A DNA stretch of 64,000 nt from Arthrobacter crystallopoietes (lineage in GTDB: Bacteria; Actinomycetota; Actinomycetes; Actinomycetales; Micrococcaceae), in contig NZ_CP072014.1 of NCBI RefSeq assembly GCF_017603825.1, forward strand, positions 2,914,001 to 2,978,000. The letters are read 5' to 3'. The position numbers were made by a program, and so were the translations under genes. This document shows positions 26,318 to 37,844 of this stretch, in pieces (the stretch's first letter is position 1; every line of letters starts with the position of its first letter). Under the pieces are notes generated by a model, which saw only the letters and a program-made list of their open reading frames with translations, was not told the origin of the DNA and did not search any database.

Positions 26318-28096
26318 GTGGCAAGAACCAAGGCCCAAGTCCAAAGCAAGCGGCGGGCCGAAGTGACGGCCCGAAGGCTCCGCGCAGGACTCGCGCTGGT
26401 ACTGGTCCTGCTGGTCATCCTCGGCGCACGTCTTTTCCAGCTACAGGGCCTCGATACCGCCGGCATGGCTCAGGCTGCAATCGACAAGCGCCTGCGTACC
26501 TCGGAAATACCCGCCTTGCGAGGCGAAATCCTTGACGCCGAAGGAACCGTGCTGGCCCGAAGTGTGCAACGTTTCGACATCGTTGTGGACCAGCGTCTGG
26601 TTGAGGATTTCCAACGGTTCAACCAGGAAACCCGCCAGGTTGAAGATGTGCAGATCGAGGGCGAGATTGAGAAGCTCGCGGCCATCCTGGGGCAGGACGT
26701 CGCAACGGTGCGGGACGCCGTCGTCGGTGATAAGCCGTTCAACTACGTAGCGAAATCGGTCACGCCTGAAATCCAGGAGAAAGTCGAGAACCTGGCCTTC
26801 CCCGGCCTGCAGTCGCGCGAGACCACCACCAGGACCTATCCGGTGGGCGAGGTGGCAGGCTCGGTAGTCGGCTTCCTGGGGTCCGACGGCACGCCGCTTG
26901 AAGGCATTGAAGCCACGCAGCAGGAAGTGCTTGCCGGCACGCCCGGTGAGCGCACCTTCGAAATCGGCGCGGACGGCATCCGCATCCCGGTGGCCACCAA
27001 CGAAGAAGTGCCCGCTCAGGACGGCCAGAGTGTCAGGCTCACCCTGAACTCGGACCTGCAGTGGTATGCCCAGGAGGCCATCGCCGAGCAAGTGAAGGAA
27101 TACAACGCCGAGTACGGCAGCATCGTTGTGATGAACGCCAAGACCGGTGACATCATCGCGCTGGCCGATTCCACCACGCTGGATCCCAACGATCCCGGGG
27201 CCACGCCTGACGGCCAGCGCCAATCCTATGCCGCGACGAAGGCCTTCGAGCCCGGCTCGACGACAAAGATGATCACAATGGCCGCCGCTATCGAAGAGGG
27301 CATCACGACGCCGATTACCAAATATAAGATTCCGCCCGAGTACACAGTCAACGGACAGACGTTCATCGATGCCCGGCCGCACGATGCCAAGACGTTGACC
27401 ACGGCGGGCATCCTCGCGAATTCCTGGAACACGGGCACGGTGATGATTGGGGAACAGCTAACCAGGCAGCAGCGCTACGACTACCTGCGCAGGTTCGGCG
27501 TCGGCCACAAGTTCGACATCGGTCTCCACGGGACCACCGCTGGCCTGCTGGCACCGCCGGAGACTTGGGACGGTCGGCAGGAATTCACCGTCCTCTTCGG
27601 CCAGGGCCTGGCGCAGACGGCCCTGCACACCGCCGTCGCCTTCGCCACCATTGCCAACGACGGCGTCAGGATGGAGCCGCGGCTGATCGACGCCTATATC
27701 GACCCCGACGGTACCGAGCACCCCGTGGCCAAGGAGGAAGTTGGGCGGGCCGTCTCCTCCGAGACAGCGGACCAGGTCCAGGACATGCTGGAGACCGACT
27801 CGCACGTGGCCAGTGGCCTGCCGGGTAATATCGAGGACTACCGCATTGGTGTGAAGACGGGTACGGCAGAGGCGCCGTCCGACGACGGCGGGTTCAGCGG
27901 CTATACGATTTCCTATGCAGGCATCGCTCCAATGGAGGACCCTGAGTATGTGGTCGTGGCAACCATCCAGCGGCCGGAGGGTGGCGTGTTCTCGCTGACC
28001 GCCGGTCCGGTTTTCAAAAAGGTCATGAGCCAAGTGCTCAATACCTACAATGTGCCGCCGTCCACCACCAAGCCGGTTAAACTTCCGCTCGAGTAA
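26318..28096 (+). CDS. ftsI: Peptidoglycan transpeptidase FtsI (PBP3)
   Basis: A 592-residue class B penicillin-binding protein for septal crosslinking. It has an N-terminal membrane anchor (about 22-42), a dimerisation domain, and a transpeptidase domain with the active-site motifs Ser314-Thr-Thr-Lys317, Ser369-Trp-Asn371 and Lys513-Thr-Gly515. It works with FtsW. The GTG start has GAGG 7-10 bases upstream. The stop overlaps a possible ATG of murE. Confidence 0.95.
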   Translation: MARTKAQVQSKRRAEVTARRLRAGLALVLVLLVILGARLFQLQGLDTAGMAQAAIDKRLRTSEIPALRGEILDAEGTVLARSVQRFDIVVDQRLVEDFQRFNQETRQVEDVQIEGEIEKLAAILGQDVATVRDAVVGDKPFNYVAKSVTPEIQEKVENLAFPGLQSRETTTRTYPVGEVAGSVVGFLGSDGTPLEGIEATQQEVLAGTPGERTFEIGADGIRIPVATNEEVPAQDGQSVRLTLNSDLQWYAQEAIAEQVKEYNAEYGSIVVMNAKTGDIIALADSTTLDPNDPGATPDGQRQSYAATKAFEPGSTTKMITMAAAIEEGITTPITKYKIPPEYTVNGQTFIDARPHDAKTLTTAGILANSWNTGTVMIGEQLTRQQRYDYLRRFGVGHKFDIGLHGTTAGLLAPPETWDGRQEFTVLFGQGLAQTALHTAVAFATIANDGVRMEPRLIDAYIDPDGTEHPVAKEEVGRAVSSETADQVQDMLETDSHVASGLPGNIEDYRIGVKTGTAEAPSDDGGFSGYTISYAGIAPMEDPEYVVVATIQRPEGGVFSLTAGPVFKKVMSQVLNTYNVPPSTTKPVKLPLE

Positions 28097-28113
28097 TGAT
28101 TCTGGAGAACTTT

Positions 28114-29742
28114 GTGAGCACCACCCCCCGACAGCCGCACAGGTCTGCCTCGCCTATGCGGCCTGAATTTGTCGCGCCCGTCACCCTGCAGGAACTGCAG
28201 TTGGTCCTGGCCGACGCCGGATTGCCGGCCATGGCGTCGGCTGCAGGAACAGACTGGGACACTGCTGTGAGCGGGCTTTCGATCGACTCGCGCGCCGTGG
28301 AGCCGGGGGACCTCTACATCGGTCTGCCGGGAGCCAACCGGCATGGTGCCGAGTTCGCCGCGCAGGTCGCCGCGGCGGGTGCGGCGGCAATTCTCACGGA
28401 CGACGCCGGAACCCAGTTGGTCGCGGCGCAAGACCTGGGCACGGTGCCGGTGCTGGTAGCCCCGGACCTACGCGCCCTCGTTGGACCACTATCGGCCAGG
28501 GTCTACAACAGCCAGCCCGCAGGTACCCGGCCGAGCCTCTTCGCCGTCACCGGTACCAACGGGAAAACAACCACCACGTACTTCGTGAACTCCCTGTTGA
28601 AGGCACTGGACCAAACCACGGGCCTGATCGGGACGATCGAAATCACCGCGGGCAGCGAACCGATTCCCAGCGCGCTCACCACGCCCGAGTCTCCGGAAGT
28701 CCACGGCATCCTCGGCCTGATGCGCGAACGGGGTCTGGATGCGGCAGCGATGGAAGTGTCCTCACACTCCATCTCCTACCGGCGGGTGGACGGAGTCCGC
28801 TTTGATGTGGCAGGGTTCACAAACCTGACGCAGGACCATCTGGACCTGCATGGCAGCATGGACGAGTATTTCCAGACGAAGGCCGAGCTATTCACACCCC
28901 AGCGGGTCCGCCGCGCCGTTGTCTGCGTGGATGATGCTTGGGGACGCCGGCTGGCCGAAAGTCCCAGCGTGCCCACGGTCTCGCTCAGTGCCACCGGCAC
29001 GCCTGCGGACTGGCGGGTTGAGTCCATTCAGCGCGCAGGGCTGGGACATACATTCGAGCTGCACGGCCCGGACGGCGTGCTGCGGCTGCATACGGGCCTG
29101 CCGGGGGACTTCAACGTGTCCAACGCTGCCCTGGCGGCAGTCATGGTGCTCGCCTCCGGTGTTGACATCCAGCGGCTCCAAGCGGCGCTGGATGCGAGGG
29201 ATCCGTTCACAGTGGATGTTCCCGGACGGATGCAGCTGATCAGCGAGCAGCCGGCAGGAATTGTTGATTTTGCACACAATCCCGATGCGCTGGAGCGCAC
29301 TCTGGCGTCCGTACGGCGGCCCGAAGCCGACTCCCGCGTCATCATTGTTTTTGGTGCGACGGGGGACCGCGACCAGACTAAACGGCCCCTGATGGGAGCC
29401 ATCGCAGCCAGGGGTGCCGACGTCGTTATCGTCACCGACGATGATCCGCACGGCGAAGACGAAGCCGCCATCCGGCAGGGCGTCCTGACGGGCGCCCTCG
29501 CGGCGAGACGGGACGAGCAGTTGGACACCGTGATCGAGGAAGTCTTTCCGCGCGGCGCGGCGATCGACCACGCTGTGGAAATGGCCACGGCAGCAGATAC
29601 CGTCCTGGTTGCCGGCCGCGGACACGAGGTCTGGCAGGAGGTCAAAGGCGTGAACCTGGCCCTCGATGACAGGGTGGAGCTGCGGCAGGCGTTGCGCCGG
29701 CATGGATTCTATGCCCTTGGCGCCGACGCGGTAGAGTCCTAG
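28114..29742 (+). CDS. murE: UDP-N-acetylmuramoyl-tripeptide synthetase, probably L-lysine adding
   Basis: A 542-residue Mur ligase that adds the third amino acid to UDP-MurNAc-L-Ala-D-Glu. ATP-binding GTNGKTTTT is at 147-155 and SSHSISYRR at 216-224. The substrate-specificity motif is DDDPHGED (442-449), not the DNPR of meso-diaminopimelate-adding enzymes, which fits the L-lysine peptidoglycan of Micrococcaceae. The GTG at 28114 has GGAG 6 bases upstream. An ATG at 28096 overlapping the ftsI stop is a weaker alternative. Confidence 0.93.
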   Translation: MSTTPRQPHRSASPMRPEFVAPVTLQELQLVLADAGLPAMASAAGTDWDTAVSGLSIDSRAVEPGDLYIGLPGANRHGAEFAAQVAAAGAAAILTDDAGTQLVAAQDLGTVPVLVAPDLRALVGPLSARVYNSQPAGTRPSLFAVTGTNGKTTTTYFVNSLLKALDQTTGLIGTIEITAGSEPIPSALTTPESPEVHGILGLMRERGLDAAAMEVSSHSISYRRVDGVRFDVAGFTNLTQDHLDLHGSMDEYFQTKAELFTPQRVRRAVVCVDDAWGRRLAESPSVPTVSLSATGTPADWRVESIQRAGLGHTFELHGPDGVLRLHTGLPGDFNVSNAALAAVMVLASGVDIQRLQAALDARDPFTVDVPGRMQLISEQPAGIVDFAHNPDALERTLASVRRPEADSRVIIVFGATGDRDQTKRPLMGAIAARGADVVIVTDDDPHGEDEAAIRQGVLTGALAARRDEQLDTVIEEVFPRGAAIDHAVEMATAADTVLVAGRGHEVWQEVKGVNLALDDRVELRQALRRHGFYALGADAVES

Positions 29743-29748
29743 ATCGTC

Positions 29749-31275
29749 ATGATTGAACTTACTGCAGCCGAAATTGCGGCAATTACACGCGGGCGCATCA
29801 TTGGGGAACCGACAGATGGTTCGGAGGATACCGCCGCGGTGACGGTTAATTCCGCCGCGACGGATTCGCGGGAAGTGATTCCCGGGTCACTGTTCGTGGC
29901 GAAGCCCGGCGACAAGACGGATGGGCATCTGTTCGTGCCCAGGGCTTTTGCATCCGGCGCCGTGCTGGCATTGACCGAACGCGAAATAACTGACGACGCC
30001 GGCCGTCTCCTGCCGCAGATCATCGTGCCCGACGCCGTGGAGGCCATGGGAGCCATTGCCGCCGACGTCGTCGCGCGGCTGCGTGCCCACGGCCCGCTGT
30101 CGGTCGTCGGAATCACCGGCAGCGCGGGCAAGACCACCACTAAGGATCTGCTCGCGGGCATCTTGGCCCAGACCGGTCCGACCGTGGCCCCGGTGGGTTC
30201 CTACAACGGCGAAGTCGGCGTTCCGCTGACCATTTTCAACGCCGACTTCCACACCCGTTACCTAGTGGTGGAAATGGGAGCCACCGGGCTGGGACACATC
30301 ACTTACCTGACGGATATGGTGAAGCCGGACACCGGCGTCGTACTGGGTGTGGGAACAGCCCACGCCGGCGAGTTCGGCGGCGTGGAGAACATCGCCCGCG
30401 CAAAGGGTGAAATGGTTGAAGCGATCGGAGCCGATGGCACTGCCATCATCAACGCCGACGATTTGCGCGTACGTCAGATGGAGACCCGCACCAAGGCGAA
30501 GCTGCTCTATTTCACCGCCGACGCCGGGTTCTCGCCGGATGCTGCCGGGGCTGAAGTTTTGCGCGCCACCGAAGTGCGCACCAATGCCGCCGGGCACCCG
30601 GAACTGACGGTCCGCTTTCCTGATGGAACCGAAAGCCGGATTGTTTCCGGGCTGATCGGCATCCACCATGTCACCAACCTGCTGGCAGCGGCCTCCGCGG
30701 CCTGGTCGCTTGGCATCAGCGCCGAGCTGATCGCCAGCGGCCTGAACGGCCGCGGCCCGGCGTCCCGTTGGAGGATGGAACGCACCGAGCGGCCGGACGG
30801 TGTAACGGTCATCAATGACGCCTACAACGCGAACCCCGAGTCGATGCGTGCCGCCTTGCGGACCCTGGCCGAACTTGGCCGCGGCGAGGGACGGCGTACC
30901 TGGGCAGTACTCGGCGAGATGCTGGAGCTAGGCGAGGATTCCATCCACGAGCACGACGCGATCGGGCGGACTGTGGTCCGCTTGAACATCGCGAAGCTGA
31001 TCGTGGTGGGCACCGGGGCCAGAGCCATGCACACCGGAGCCGTCATGGAGGGCTCCTGGGGCGATGAATCCACGTTCGTCGAGACGCCGGAAGATGCCTA
31101 CAAGATGCTCCAACGGGACCTGCGACCGGGCGACCTGGTGCTGTTCAAGTCCTCCAACGGTGCCGGGTTGCGGCACCTCGGAGACCAGGTAGCGCTGCGT
31201 GAGCCGTCCCCACCTGCCCCGCCGTCCGGCGCAGCAGAAACACCGATTCCTGCAGAGGGAGGTATCCAGTCGTGA
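29749..31275 (+). CDS. murF: UDP-N-acetylmuramoyl-tripeptide-D-alanyl-D-alanine ligase
   Basis: A 508-residue Mur ligase that adds D-Ala-D-Ala and completes the UDP-MurNAc pentapeptide. Motifs are [36 protein letters not shown] and [12 protein letters not shown]. It starts 6 bases after murE and its stop overlaps the mraY start (GTGA). A Pro/Ala-rich tail of about 25 residues ends the protein. Confidence 0.95.
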   Translation: MIELTAAEIAAITRGRIIGEPTDGSEDTAAVTVNSAATDSREVIPGSLFVAKPGDKTDGHLFVPRAFASGAVLALTEREITDDAGRLLPQIIVPDAVEAMGAIAADVVARLRAHGPLSVVGITGSAGKTTTKDLLAGILAQTGPTVAPVGSYNGEVGVPLTIFNADFHTRYLVVEMGATGLGHITYLTDMVKPDTGVVLGVGTAHAGEFGGVENIARAKGEMVEAIGADGTAIINADDLRVRQMETRTKAKLLYFTADAGFSPDAAGAEVLRATEVRTNAAGHPELTVRFPDGTESRIVSGLIGIHHVTNLLAAASAAWSLGISAELIASGLNGRGPASRWRMERTERPDGVTVINDAYNANPESMRAALRTLAELGRGEGRRTWAVLGEMLELGEDSIHEHDAIGRTVVRLNIAKLIVVGTGARAMHTGAVMEGSWGDESTFVETPEDAYKMLQRDLRPGDLVLFKSSNGAGLRHLGDQVALREPSPPAPPSGAAETPIPAEGGIQS

Positions 31276-32381
31276 TTTCCCTGCTTATCGGCTCGGCAAT
31301 GGCTCTGGTGCTTGCCCTCGTCGGCACGCCGCTGTTCATCAGGTTGCTCGTCAAAAGAGGCTACGGCCAGTTCATCCGTGATGACGGTCCGACTTCGCAC
31401 CACACCAAGCGCGGTACGCCGACCATGGGCGGGACCGTCATTGTCGGATCTGTTGTCATCGCCTACTTCGGCACGCACTTGCTCGAATGGATGATGAACC
31501 AGGACCACCCCGGTCCCACCGTTTCCGGCGGCGTGCTGCTGCTGCTGATGGCCGGTATGGGGCTGGTTGGTTTCCTGGATGACTTCCTGAAAATCTCGAA
31601 GCAGCGCAGCCTGGGACTGCGGGCCTGGTCCAAAATTGTGCTCCAGGGCATCGTCGGCGTGCTGTTCGCCATCCTGGCACTGAACTTCCCGGATGAGGCC
31701 GGGCGCACTCCAGCGTCGATGAACATCTCCGTGGTCCGCGATATACCGTGGCTGGACCTGGCCGCAGGCGGCACCGTGCTCGGCACCATTCTGTTCATTA
31801 TCTGGTCCAACCTGATCGTGACCGGAGCTACCAACGGCGTGAACCTGACCGACGGGCTCGACGGCCTGGCGGCAGGCGCCTCCGTCATGGTGTTCAGCGC
31901 CTACATGCTTATGGGTATCTGGCAGTTCAATCAGGCTTGCGGTTCCGTCAAGGTGCCGGGCGAGGTCTGCTACGAGGTCCGGGACCCGATGGATCTTGCC
32001 CTGCTGGCCGGGTCGCTCTGCGGCGCCCTGATCGGCTTCCTGTGGTGGAACACCTCGCCTGCCAAGATCTTCATGGGCGATACCGGATCGCTCGCCCTCG
32101 GCGGCGCCATCGCCGGTTTCGCGATCCTTTCACGCACCCAGTTGCTGCTGGTCGTCCTGGCAGGCCTGTTTGTCCTGATTGCCCTCTCGGTCATCATCCA
32201 GGTTGCGTTCTTCAAACTCAGCGGCGGCAAACGCGTCTTCAAGATGGCACCGCTGCAGCACCATTTCGAGCTCAAAGGCTGGGCCGAGGTGACAGTGGTG
32301 GTCCGGTTCTGGGTCATAGCCGGCCTGTGCGTGGCTGCAGGACTGGGCATCTTCTACGCTGAATGGGTTGTTGGACTGTGA
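31272..32381 (+). CDS. mraY: Phospho-N-acetylmuramoyl-pentapeptide transferase
   Basis: A 369-residue polytopic membrane enzyme with about ten membrane segments. It transfers phospho-MurNAc-pentapeptide to undecaprenyl phosphate, giving lipid I. Conserved active-site loops are present: [30 protein letters not shown] and the cytoplasmic [14 protein letters not shown] start in a GTGA overlap with murF. Confidence 0.96.
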   Translation: MISLLIGSAMALVLALVGTPLFIRLLVKRGYGQFIRDDGPTSHHTKRGTPTMGGTVIVGSVVIAYFGTHLLEWMMNQDHPGPTVSGGVLLLLMAGMGLVGFLDDFLKISKQRSLGLRAWSKIVLQGIVGVLFAILALNFPDEAGRTPASMNISVVRDIPWLDLAAGGTVLGTILFIIWSNLIVTGATNGVNLTDGLDGLAAGASVMVFSAYMLMGIWQFNQACGSVKVPGEVCYEVRDPMDLALLAGSLCGALIGFLWWNTSPAKIFMGDTGSLALGGAIAGFAILSRTQLLLVVLAGLFVLIALSVIIQVAFFKLSGGKRVFKMAPLQHHFELKGWAEVTVVVRFWVIAGLCVAAGLGIFYAEWVVGL

Positions 32382-33907
32382 GCACAAACGAACGGCTTGA
32401 ATCACTGACATCCTGGGACGCAGACTGGCCCGGACTGCGGGTGGTCGTCACCGGCATAGGCCTGTCCGGCTTCTCTGCGGCGGACACGCTGATTGAACTC
32501 GGAGCCAAAGTGGTTCTGGTCGACGCCCAGGACACAGAGGAAAACCGGGCCAAGGCGGACACGCTGAAAATCGTCGGTGCGCATCAGGTGCTGCTGGGGC
32601 CTGAGCACACCCAGTCGCTTCCGCTGGTTGACGGCGAACCTGCCGAACTCGTGGTCACCTCTCCCGGCTGGAGCCCGCGGCAGCCCCTGCTCGCGGCTGC
32701 CGCTGCAGCCGGGATTGCCATCTGGGGCGATGTGGAGCTTGCCTGGCGGGTACGCGAGCGTGCCGGGCGGCGGACCGCCGAATGGCTCGTCATTACCGGG
32801 ACCAACGGAAAGACCACAACAGTAGGCCTGGCAGCTTCGATGCTGCAGGCGGCCGGACTGCGGGCCATTGCGGCCGGCAACGTGGGCACCCCCATTCTGG
32901 ATGCCATCCGGGACCCGCTGGGCTATGACGTGATCGCCGTCGAACTCTCCAGCTTCCAGTTGCACTGGTCCCATTCGCTCTCGCCGCTGGCCAGCGTCTG
33001 CCTGAACATCGCGCAGGACCATGTGGACTGGCACGGTTCGTACGAGAACTATCTTGCGGACAAGGCCAAGATCTACGCGAACACCAAGGTTGCTTGCGTC
33101 TACAACGCCGAACAGCGTGAGACCGAGGCGATGGTGGAAGAGGCTGACGTCGTGGAGGGCTGCCGTGCCATCGGCTTCACCACCGGTATGCCTGCCGTGA
33201 GCATGGTCGGCGTAGTCGAAAATCTTCTTGTTGACCGCGCCTTTATCGAAGCACGCAAGGACTCGGCAGCTGAGCTGGCGGCCTTGACGGACTTGGGCGA
33301 ACTGGCCCCGCGGCATCTCGTGGCCAACGCGCTTGCGGCCGCAGCGTTGGTCCGTGCCTATGGGGTGGAACCGGCCGCGGTCCGCGACGGCATCCGCAAT
33401 TACAACCCGGGCGCGCACCGAATCCAGAAAATCGCCGAAATCGACGGAGTGCTCTGGGTCAACGACTCCAAAGCAACCAATCCACACGCGGCGGCGGCCT
33501 CGCTGGCGGCGTTCTCCTCGGTGGTGTGGATCGCCGGCGGATTGTCCAAGGGTGTGGACTACAGCGAACTCGTCGTTGCACACAGCGGACGGTTGAAAGC
33601 CGTCGTCGTTATTGGCCAGGACAGCACGGGCTTACTGGCGGCGTTGGAGCGACACGCTCCGGATGTTCCGGTGATCACGGTTCCGGCGCGAGACACTGAT
33701 AACGGAGAGCCCGCGGGCGGAGACGAACATGTCACCGGGGGGAAGATCATGGCTTCAGCTGTGGCCGCGGCAGCAGGAATTGCCGTAGACGGGGATACCG
33801 TGCTGATGGCTCCGGCGGCTGCCTCCATGGATCAGTTCACGTCCTACGCCCATCGCGGCGATGCATTCATCGAAGCGGTCCGTGGCATTCAGGAAGGTCA
33901 GGCGTAG
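32378..33907 (+). CDS. murD: UDP-N-acetylmuramoylalanine-D-glutamate ligase
   Basis: A 509-residue Mur ligase that adds D-Glu. It has an N-terminal Rossmann-like [13 protein letters not shown] loop [12 protein letters not shown], and [11 protein letters not shown]. The ligase signature [28 protein letters not shown] is readable as NPGAHRI then NDSKATNP. The GTG at 32378 overlaps the mraY stop (GTGA). An in-frame ATG at 32363 inside mraY is the alternative. Confidence 0.94.
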   Translation: MSTNERLESLTSWDADWPGLRVVVTGIGLSGFSAADTLIELGAKVVLVDAQDTEENRAKADTLKIVGAHQVLLGPEHTQSLPLVDGEPAELVVTSPGWSPRQPLLAAAAAAGIAIWGDVELAWRVRERAGRRTAEWLVITGTNGKTTTVGLAASMLQAAGLRAIAAGNVGTPILDAIRDPLGYDVIAVELSSFQLHWSHSLSPLASVCLNIAQDHVDWHGSYENYLADKAKIYANTKVACVYNAEQRETEAMVEEADVVEGCRAIGFTTGMPAVSMVGVVENLLVDRAFIEARKDSAAELAALTDLGELAPRHLVANALAAAALVRAYGVEPAAVRDGIRNYNPGAHRIQKIAEIDGVLWVNDSKATNPHAAAASLAAFSSVVWIAGGLSKGVDYSELVVAHSGRLKAVVVIGQDSTGLLAALERHAPDVPVITVPARDTDNGEPAGGDEHVTGGKIMASAVAAAAGIAVDGDTVLMAPAAASMDQFTSYAHRGDAFIEAVRGIQEGQA

Positions 33908-33925
33908 AGCCCGTAAGGAGCAGTA

Positions 33926-35281
33926 ATGGTCAACACGCCCAACCGGGAACCATCCCGGAAACCGGCGTCGAAGGCGTCTGCCCGGTCGGCCGGTTCCGCC
34001 GTCAGGAAGCTCCGGAGTCCGGAGGAAGGCCCCGAGGGGAGCAAAACCGGGCTGCTGGTCAAAGCCAAGGCACTGCTCGACCGGATTGAGGGAACCGGTC
34101 AGGAACCGACCGGTTTCAGCTACTACCTCATCCTGGGTTCGGCCCTGGCCTTGACTGCCATTGGCCTGCTGATGGTGCTTTCATCATCCGCCGTGGAATC
34201 CATTGCCGACGGCGAGTCACCCTTCAGCTTATTCCTGAAACAAGGCGTGTTCGCCGGTCTCGGAATTGCAGTGATGCTTATTCTGTCCCGGCTCAGCCCG
34301 GAGGCCTACCAGAAGCTTGCCTGGCCTGCACTGGCCATTTCGGTGGTGTTGTTGCTTCTGGTGTTCACTCCGCTAGGCGAGTCGGTCGGCGGCAACCGCA
34401 ACTGGATCAAGCTCCCGGGCGGGATGACCGGCCAGCCGTCCGAGGTCGCCAAACTTGGCATGTCGCTGTGGATGGCTACAGTTCTGGTCCGCAAGGAACA
34501 CCTGCTGCGGGACTGGAAGCATCTGGTCATTCCTGTTGTACCGGGCGCTGGTTTGATCATCGGCTTAGTGCTGCTGGGCAGGGATCTGGGTACTGCAATG
34601 ATCCTCATGCTTATTCTTGCAGGGGCGATGTTTTTCGCCGGAGCTCCGCTGAAAATGTTCGTTTCGGCTGGGCTGGTGGCGGTAGCCGGTGTGCTGGTCA
34701 TGGTCGTGGCGAGCCCCAACCGGATGGGCCGCATCACCATGTGGCTGGACCAGAGCTGCGAGGTCACCACCGGCCTGAACATGCAGTCGTGCAACGGCCT
34801 GTTCGCGCTGGCGTCGGGCGGCTGGTGGGGTGTCGGCCTCGGACAGAGCCGGCAAAAGTACAACTGGATTCCGGAAGCACACAACGACTACATCTTCGCC
34901 ATCATCGGAGAAGAGCTGGGGCTGCTCGGCACCTTCGTCGTCGTCCTCTTGTTCGGTTTGATGGCGGTTGCGGTAGTGCGTACGGTGATGCGGCAGAACG
35001 ATACGTTCGTCCGGATCTTCGGCGGCTCCATCATGGTGTGGCTCATTGGCCAGGCGTTCCTGAACATGGGCGTGGTGACCGGGCTGCTGCCCGTCGTCGG
35101 TGTTCCGCTGCCGTTCATTTCCTACGGCGGGTCGGCCCTGACCATCACACTTGCCGCGGTCGGGGTACTGTTATCTTTTGCCCGGCCTGATGCCCGGGCG
35201 GGCAGGAACCGCGCCAAGAAACGTGCCAGGAACCTGGCGCAGCGGCTGGCTCCGGAGCCAGCCGGAAACATCAGCAAGTAA
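33926..35281 (+). CDS. ftsW: Peptidoglycan glycosyltransferase FtsW (SEDS family)
   Basis: A 451-residue polytopic SEDS protein that polymerises septal glycan strands together with FtsI. A basic cytoplasmic N-terminus of about 65 residues precedes ten predicted membrane segments. SEDS motifs include [36 protein letters not shown] and [11 protein letters not shown]. The start has AAGGAG 6 bases upstream. TAATG overlap with murG. Confidence 0.95.
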   Translation: MVNTPNREPSRKPASKASARSAGSAVRKLRSPEEGPEGSKTGLLVKAKALLDRIEGTGQEPTGFSYYLILGSALALTAIGLLMVLSSSAVESIADGESPFSLFLKQGVFAGLGIAVMLILSRLSPEAYQKLAWPALAISVVLLLLVFTPLGESVGGNRNWIKLPGGMTGQPSEVAKLGMSLWMATVLVRKEHLLRDWKHLVIPVVPGAGLIIGLVLLGRDLGTAMILMLILAGAMFFAGAPLKMFVSAGLVAVAGVLVMVVASPNRMGRITMWLDQSCEVTTGLNMQSCNGLFALASGGWWGVGLGQSRQKYNWIPEAHNDYIFAIIGEELGLLGTFVVVLLFGLMAVAVVRTVMRQNDTFVRIFGGSIMVWLIGQAFLNMGVVTGLLPVVGVPLPFISYGGSALTITLAAVGVLLSFARPDARAGRNRAKKRARNLAQRLAPEPAGNISK

Positions 35282-36417
35282 TGACCGAGGCAGAAGGTAC
35301 CAGTACTTTTATGAAGACCCATGAACCGTCCGTGGTTCTCGCCGGCGGCGGCACCGCCGGACACATCAGCCCTCTGCTGGCCATCGCGGGAGCCATCCGG
35401 GAGCAGGCACCCGACGCCGCAATTCTGGCCGTCGGCACGGCTGCAGGCATGGAAACCAGGCTGGTTCCCGCTGCCGGCTATGAGCTGGCCACGATCGAGC
35501 GGGTTCCATTCCCGCGTCGTCCTTCCCTGGATCTGCTTAAACTGCCGTTCCGGTTCGGCACGGCGGTGAAGCAGGCCCGCAGCATCATCGAAGGCGCGGG
35601 AGCGGATGTCGTCGTCGGTGTTGGCGGGTACGTCAGCACGCCCATGTACATCGCTGCCAAGCTGGCCAAGGTGCCGCTGGTGATCCATGAGGCGAATGCC
35701 CGCCCGGGGCTGGCGAACCGCGTCGGTGCCCGGCTGACCGATGACGTGGCGGTGGCGTTCCGGAGCACCAAGCTGCCTGATGCCACCTGGGTCGGAATGC
35801 CGATGCGTCGGGAAATCTCAACCCTGGACCGGTCCGCTGCGCGTGCCGCTGCGAGGGACCGGCTGGGTTTGGAACAGGATAAGCCAACGTTGATCGTTAC
35901 GGGCGGATCCTCGGGCGCCGCCAGCATCAACCGCACCATCCGGGCGTCGCTGGAGAAGTTTGCGGCGGCCGGTATCCAGACCCTGCACATAACAGGCAAA
36001 GGGAAAGAGCTTCGGGAGGCCGACGGCAGCCTGGTCAGCGTTCCCGGCTACCACCAAGTCGAATTCGTGGACGGTATGGAAAACGTCTACGCCGCAGCAG
36101 ATCTGCTGCTGGCCCGGGCCGGCGCAGCTACTGTCTGCGAGATCGCTGCCGTCGGCCTGCCGGCTGTTCTTGTTCCGCTGCCGCATGGCAACGGCGAGCA
36201 GGCACTGAATGCCGCGGACCTCGTCGGGGCCGGGGGAGCGGTGATGGTCAAGGACGCCGACTTCACGCCTGACTGGGCAACGGCAGAACTGCCTGCACTG
36301 CTGCATGACCACAACAAGCTGCAGGCCATGGCAACGGCCGCCGCCGGGCTGGGCATCCGGGACGCAGATACACGCATGGCGGCAATGGTTTTCGAAGCCA
36401 CAGGGAGGCAGCAGTGA
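35281..36417 (+). CDS. murG: Lipid II synthase MurG
   Basis: A 378-residue GT28 glycosyltransferase on the inner face of the membrane. It adds GlcNAc to lipid I. The N-terminal [13 protein letters not shown] and the C-terminal donor-binding region [21 protein letters not shown] are characteristic. The ATG overlaps the ftsW stop by one base, and a second ATG lies 30 bases downstream ([14 protein letters not shown]), which may be the true start. Confidence 0.95.
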   Translation: MTEAEGTSTFMKTHEPSVVLAGGGTAGHISPLLAIAGAIREQAPDAAILAVGTAAGMETRLVPAAGYELATIERVPFPRRPSLDLLKLPFRFGTAVKQARSIIEGAGADVVVGVGGYVSTPMYIAAKLAKVPLVIHEANARPGLANRVGARLTDDVAVAFRSTKLPDATWVGMPMRREISTLDRSAARAAARDRLGLEQDKPTLIVTGGSSGAASINRTIRASLEKFAAAGIQTLHITGKGKELREADGSLVSVPGYHQVEFVDGMENVYAAADLLLARAGAATVCEIAAVGLPAVLVPLPHGNGEQALNAADLVGAGGAVMVKDADFTPDWATAELPALLHDHNKLQAMATAAAGLGIRDADTRMAAMVFEATGRQQ

Positions 36418-37844
36418 AAGCGGTTGATTTCCATACAACCCGGGAACTTGCTTTTGAGGATCTGGGCAGCGTCCACTTTGTCGGACTCGGCGGTGCGGGC
36501 ATGTCCGCGATCGCCCGGATCCTGCTGGCCCGGGGCGTCAATGTCTCCGGTTCCGACAGCCGCGACTCCAAGGTTCTGGGCCAGCTGGAGCGGCTGGGGG
36601 CGAAGGTCTACATCGGCCATGACGCAGCCAATGTTGCGGACGCGGACACCGTAGTCGTCTCAACGGCCATCCGTCCCGATAACGCCGAGTTGCAGGCGGC
36701 GGTCTCCGCGGGACTGAACATCATCCACCGTTCCGTCGCGCTGGCCGCTTCGATCGGATCGCAGCAGCTGATCGCCATCGCCGGTACCCACGGCAAAACA
36801 ACGACGACGGCGATGGTTACCGTCATGCTGCAGGCCGCGGGCAAGGAACCGTCTTTTGCCATCGGCGGGGACGTGGCCGCGCTTGGGGTCAATGCGGCCT
36901 ACGGTGCCGGTGAACTGTTCGTGGCCGAAGCTGACGAATCGGACGGTTCGTTCCTGAACTACCGTCCGAAAGTCATTGTGGTCACGAACGTGGAGGCCGA
37001 CCATCTGGACCACTACGGTTCGGCCGAATCCGTTTACGCTTCCTTCGACAACTTCGCTGCCCTTCTGCCTGAAGACGGAACACTTATCGTCTGCGTAGAC
37101 GACCAGGGGGCGCGCGATCTGGCGGACAGGGTTCGGGAGTCCGGCGCGCGCCACCGCATCCTCGGCTACGGATATTCGCCCGATGCGGACGTGCGCATTG
37201 AAGACAGCGGTTTTTCCGCGGGGACCAGCAGCAGCTGGATCGTCGTCGACGGGCAGCGGCACGAGCTCCGGCTCCAAGTGCCCGGTGCACACAATATCCG
37301 CAATGCGACGGCGGCCTTCGCCGTCGGACTTTGCAGCGGTGTTGATCCGGCCGCTGCTGCAGACGGACTGGCTGGATTCACCGGGGCTGCACGCCGTTTT
37401 GAGGCGAAGGGCGAGGCAGACGGAGTCCGGGTCTTCGACGACTATGCCCACCATCCGACCGAGGTTCACGCGGCCTTGTCAGCGGCGAAAAAGGTTGCCG
37501 GCGGCCACGGAGTCCATGTGTTGTTCCAGCCGCACCTTTTCTCTCGGACGCGGGAATTTGCCGCACAGTTTGCGGAGGCCTTGTCGCTGGCGGACTCGGT
37601 GACCGTGCTCGATATCTACCCGGCGCGTGAAGATCCCATTCCCGGTGTGACCAGTGAGCTAATCACGTCCCGGCTCGAGCGGCCCGGCGGATACGAGCAG
37701 AACCCGGACCGGGCGCTGAAATCAGTGGTCGACCGGGCCCGGCGGGGCGACATCATTATGACCGTGGGCGCCGGGGACGTCACGCAATTTGGCCCACAGT
37801 TGGTAGAACGCCTGACCCAGCGGACAGCGGACGGCGCGGCTTGA
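36414..37844 (+). CDS. murC: UDP-N-acetylmuramate-L-alanine ligase
   Basis: A 476-residue Mur ligase that adds L-Ala, the first step of stem peptide synthesis. Motifs: [47 protein letters not shown] and [10 protein letters not shown]. The GTG start lies in a GTGA overlap with murG and has AGGGAGG upstream. Its stop overlaps the ftsQ ATG (TGATG). Confidence 0.96.
   Translation: MKAVDFHTTRELAFEDLGSVHFVGLGGAGMSAIARILLARGVNVSGSDSRDSKVLGQLERLGAKVYIGHDAANVADADTVVVSTAIRPDNAELQAAVSAGLNIIHRSVALAASIGSQQLIAIAGTHGKTTTTAMVTVMLQAAGKEPSFAIGGDVAALGVNAAYGAGELFVAEADESDGSFLNYRPKVIVVTNVEADHLDHYGSAESVYASFDNFAALLPEDGTLIVCVDDQGARDLADRVRESGARHRILGYGYSPDADVRIEDSGFSAGTSSSWIVVDGQRHELRLQVPGAHNIRNATAAFAVGLCSGVDPAAAADGLAGFTGAARRFEAKGEADGVRVFDDYAHHPTEVHAALSAAKKVAGGHGVHVLFQPHLFSRTREFAAQFAEALSLADSVTVLDIYPAREDPIPGVTSELITSRLERPGGYEQNPDRALKSVVDRARRGDIIMTVGAGDVTQFGPQLVERLTQRTADGAA

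Noticed and set aside
35281-35310. Frameshift or fusion between ftsW and murG
   Set aside because: The one-base TAATG overlap is the normal coupling of these genes; both proteins are full length.
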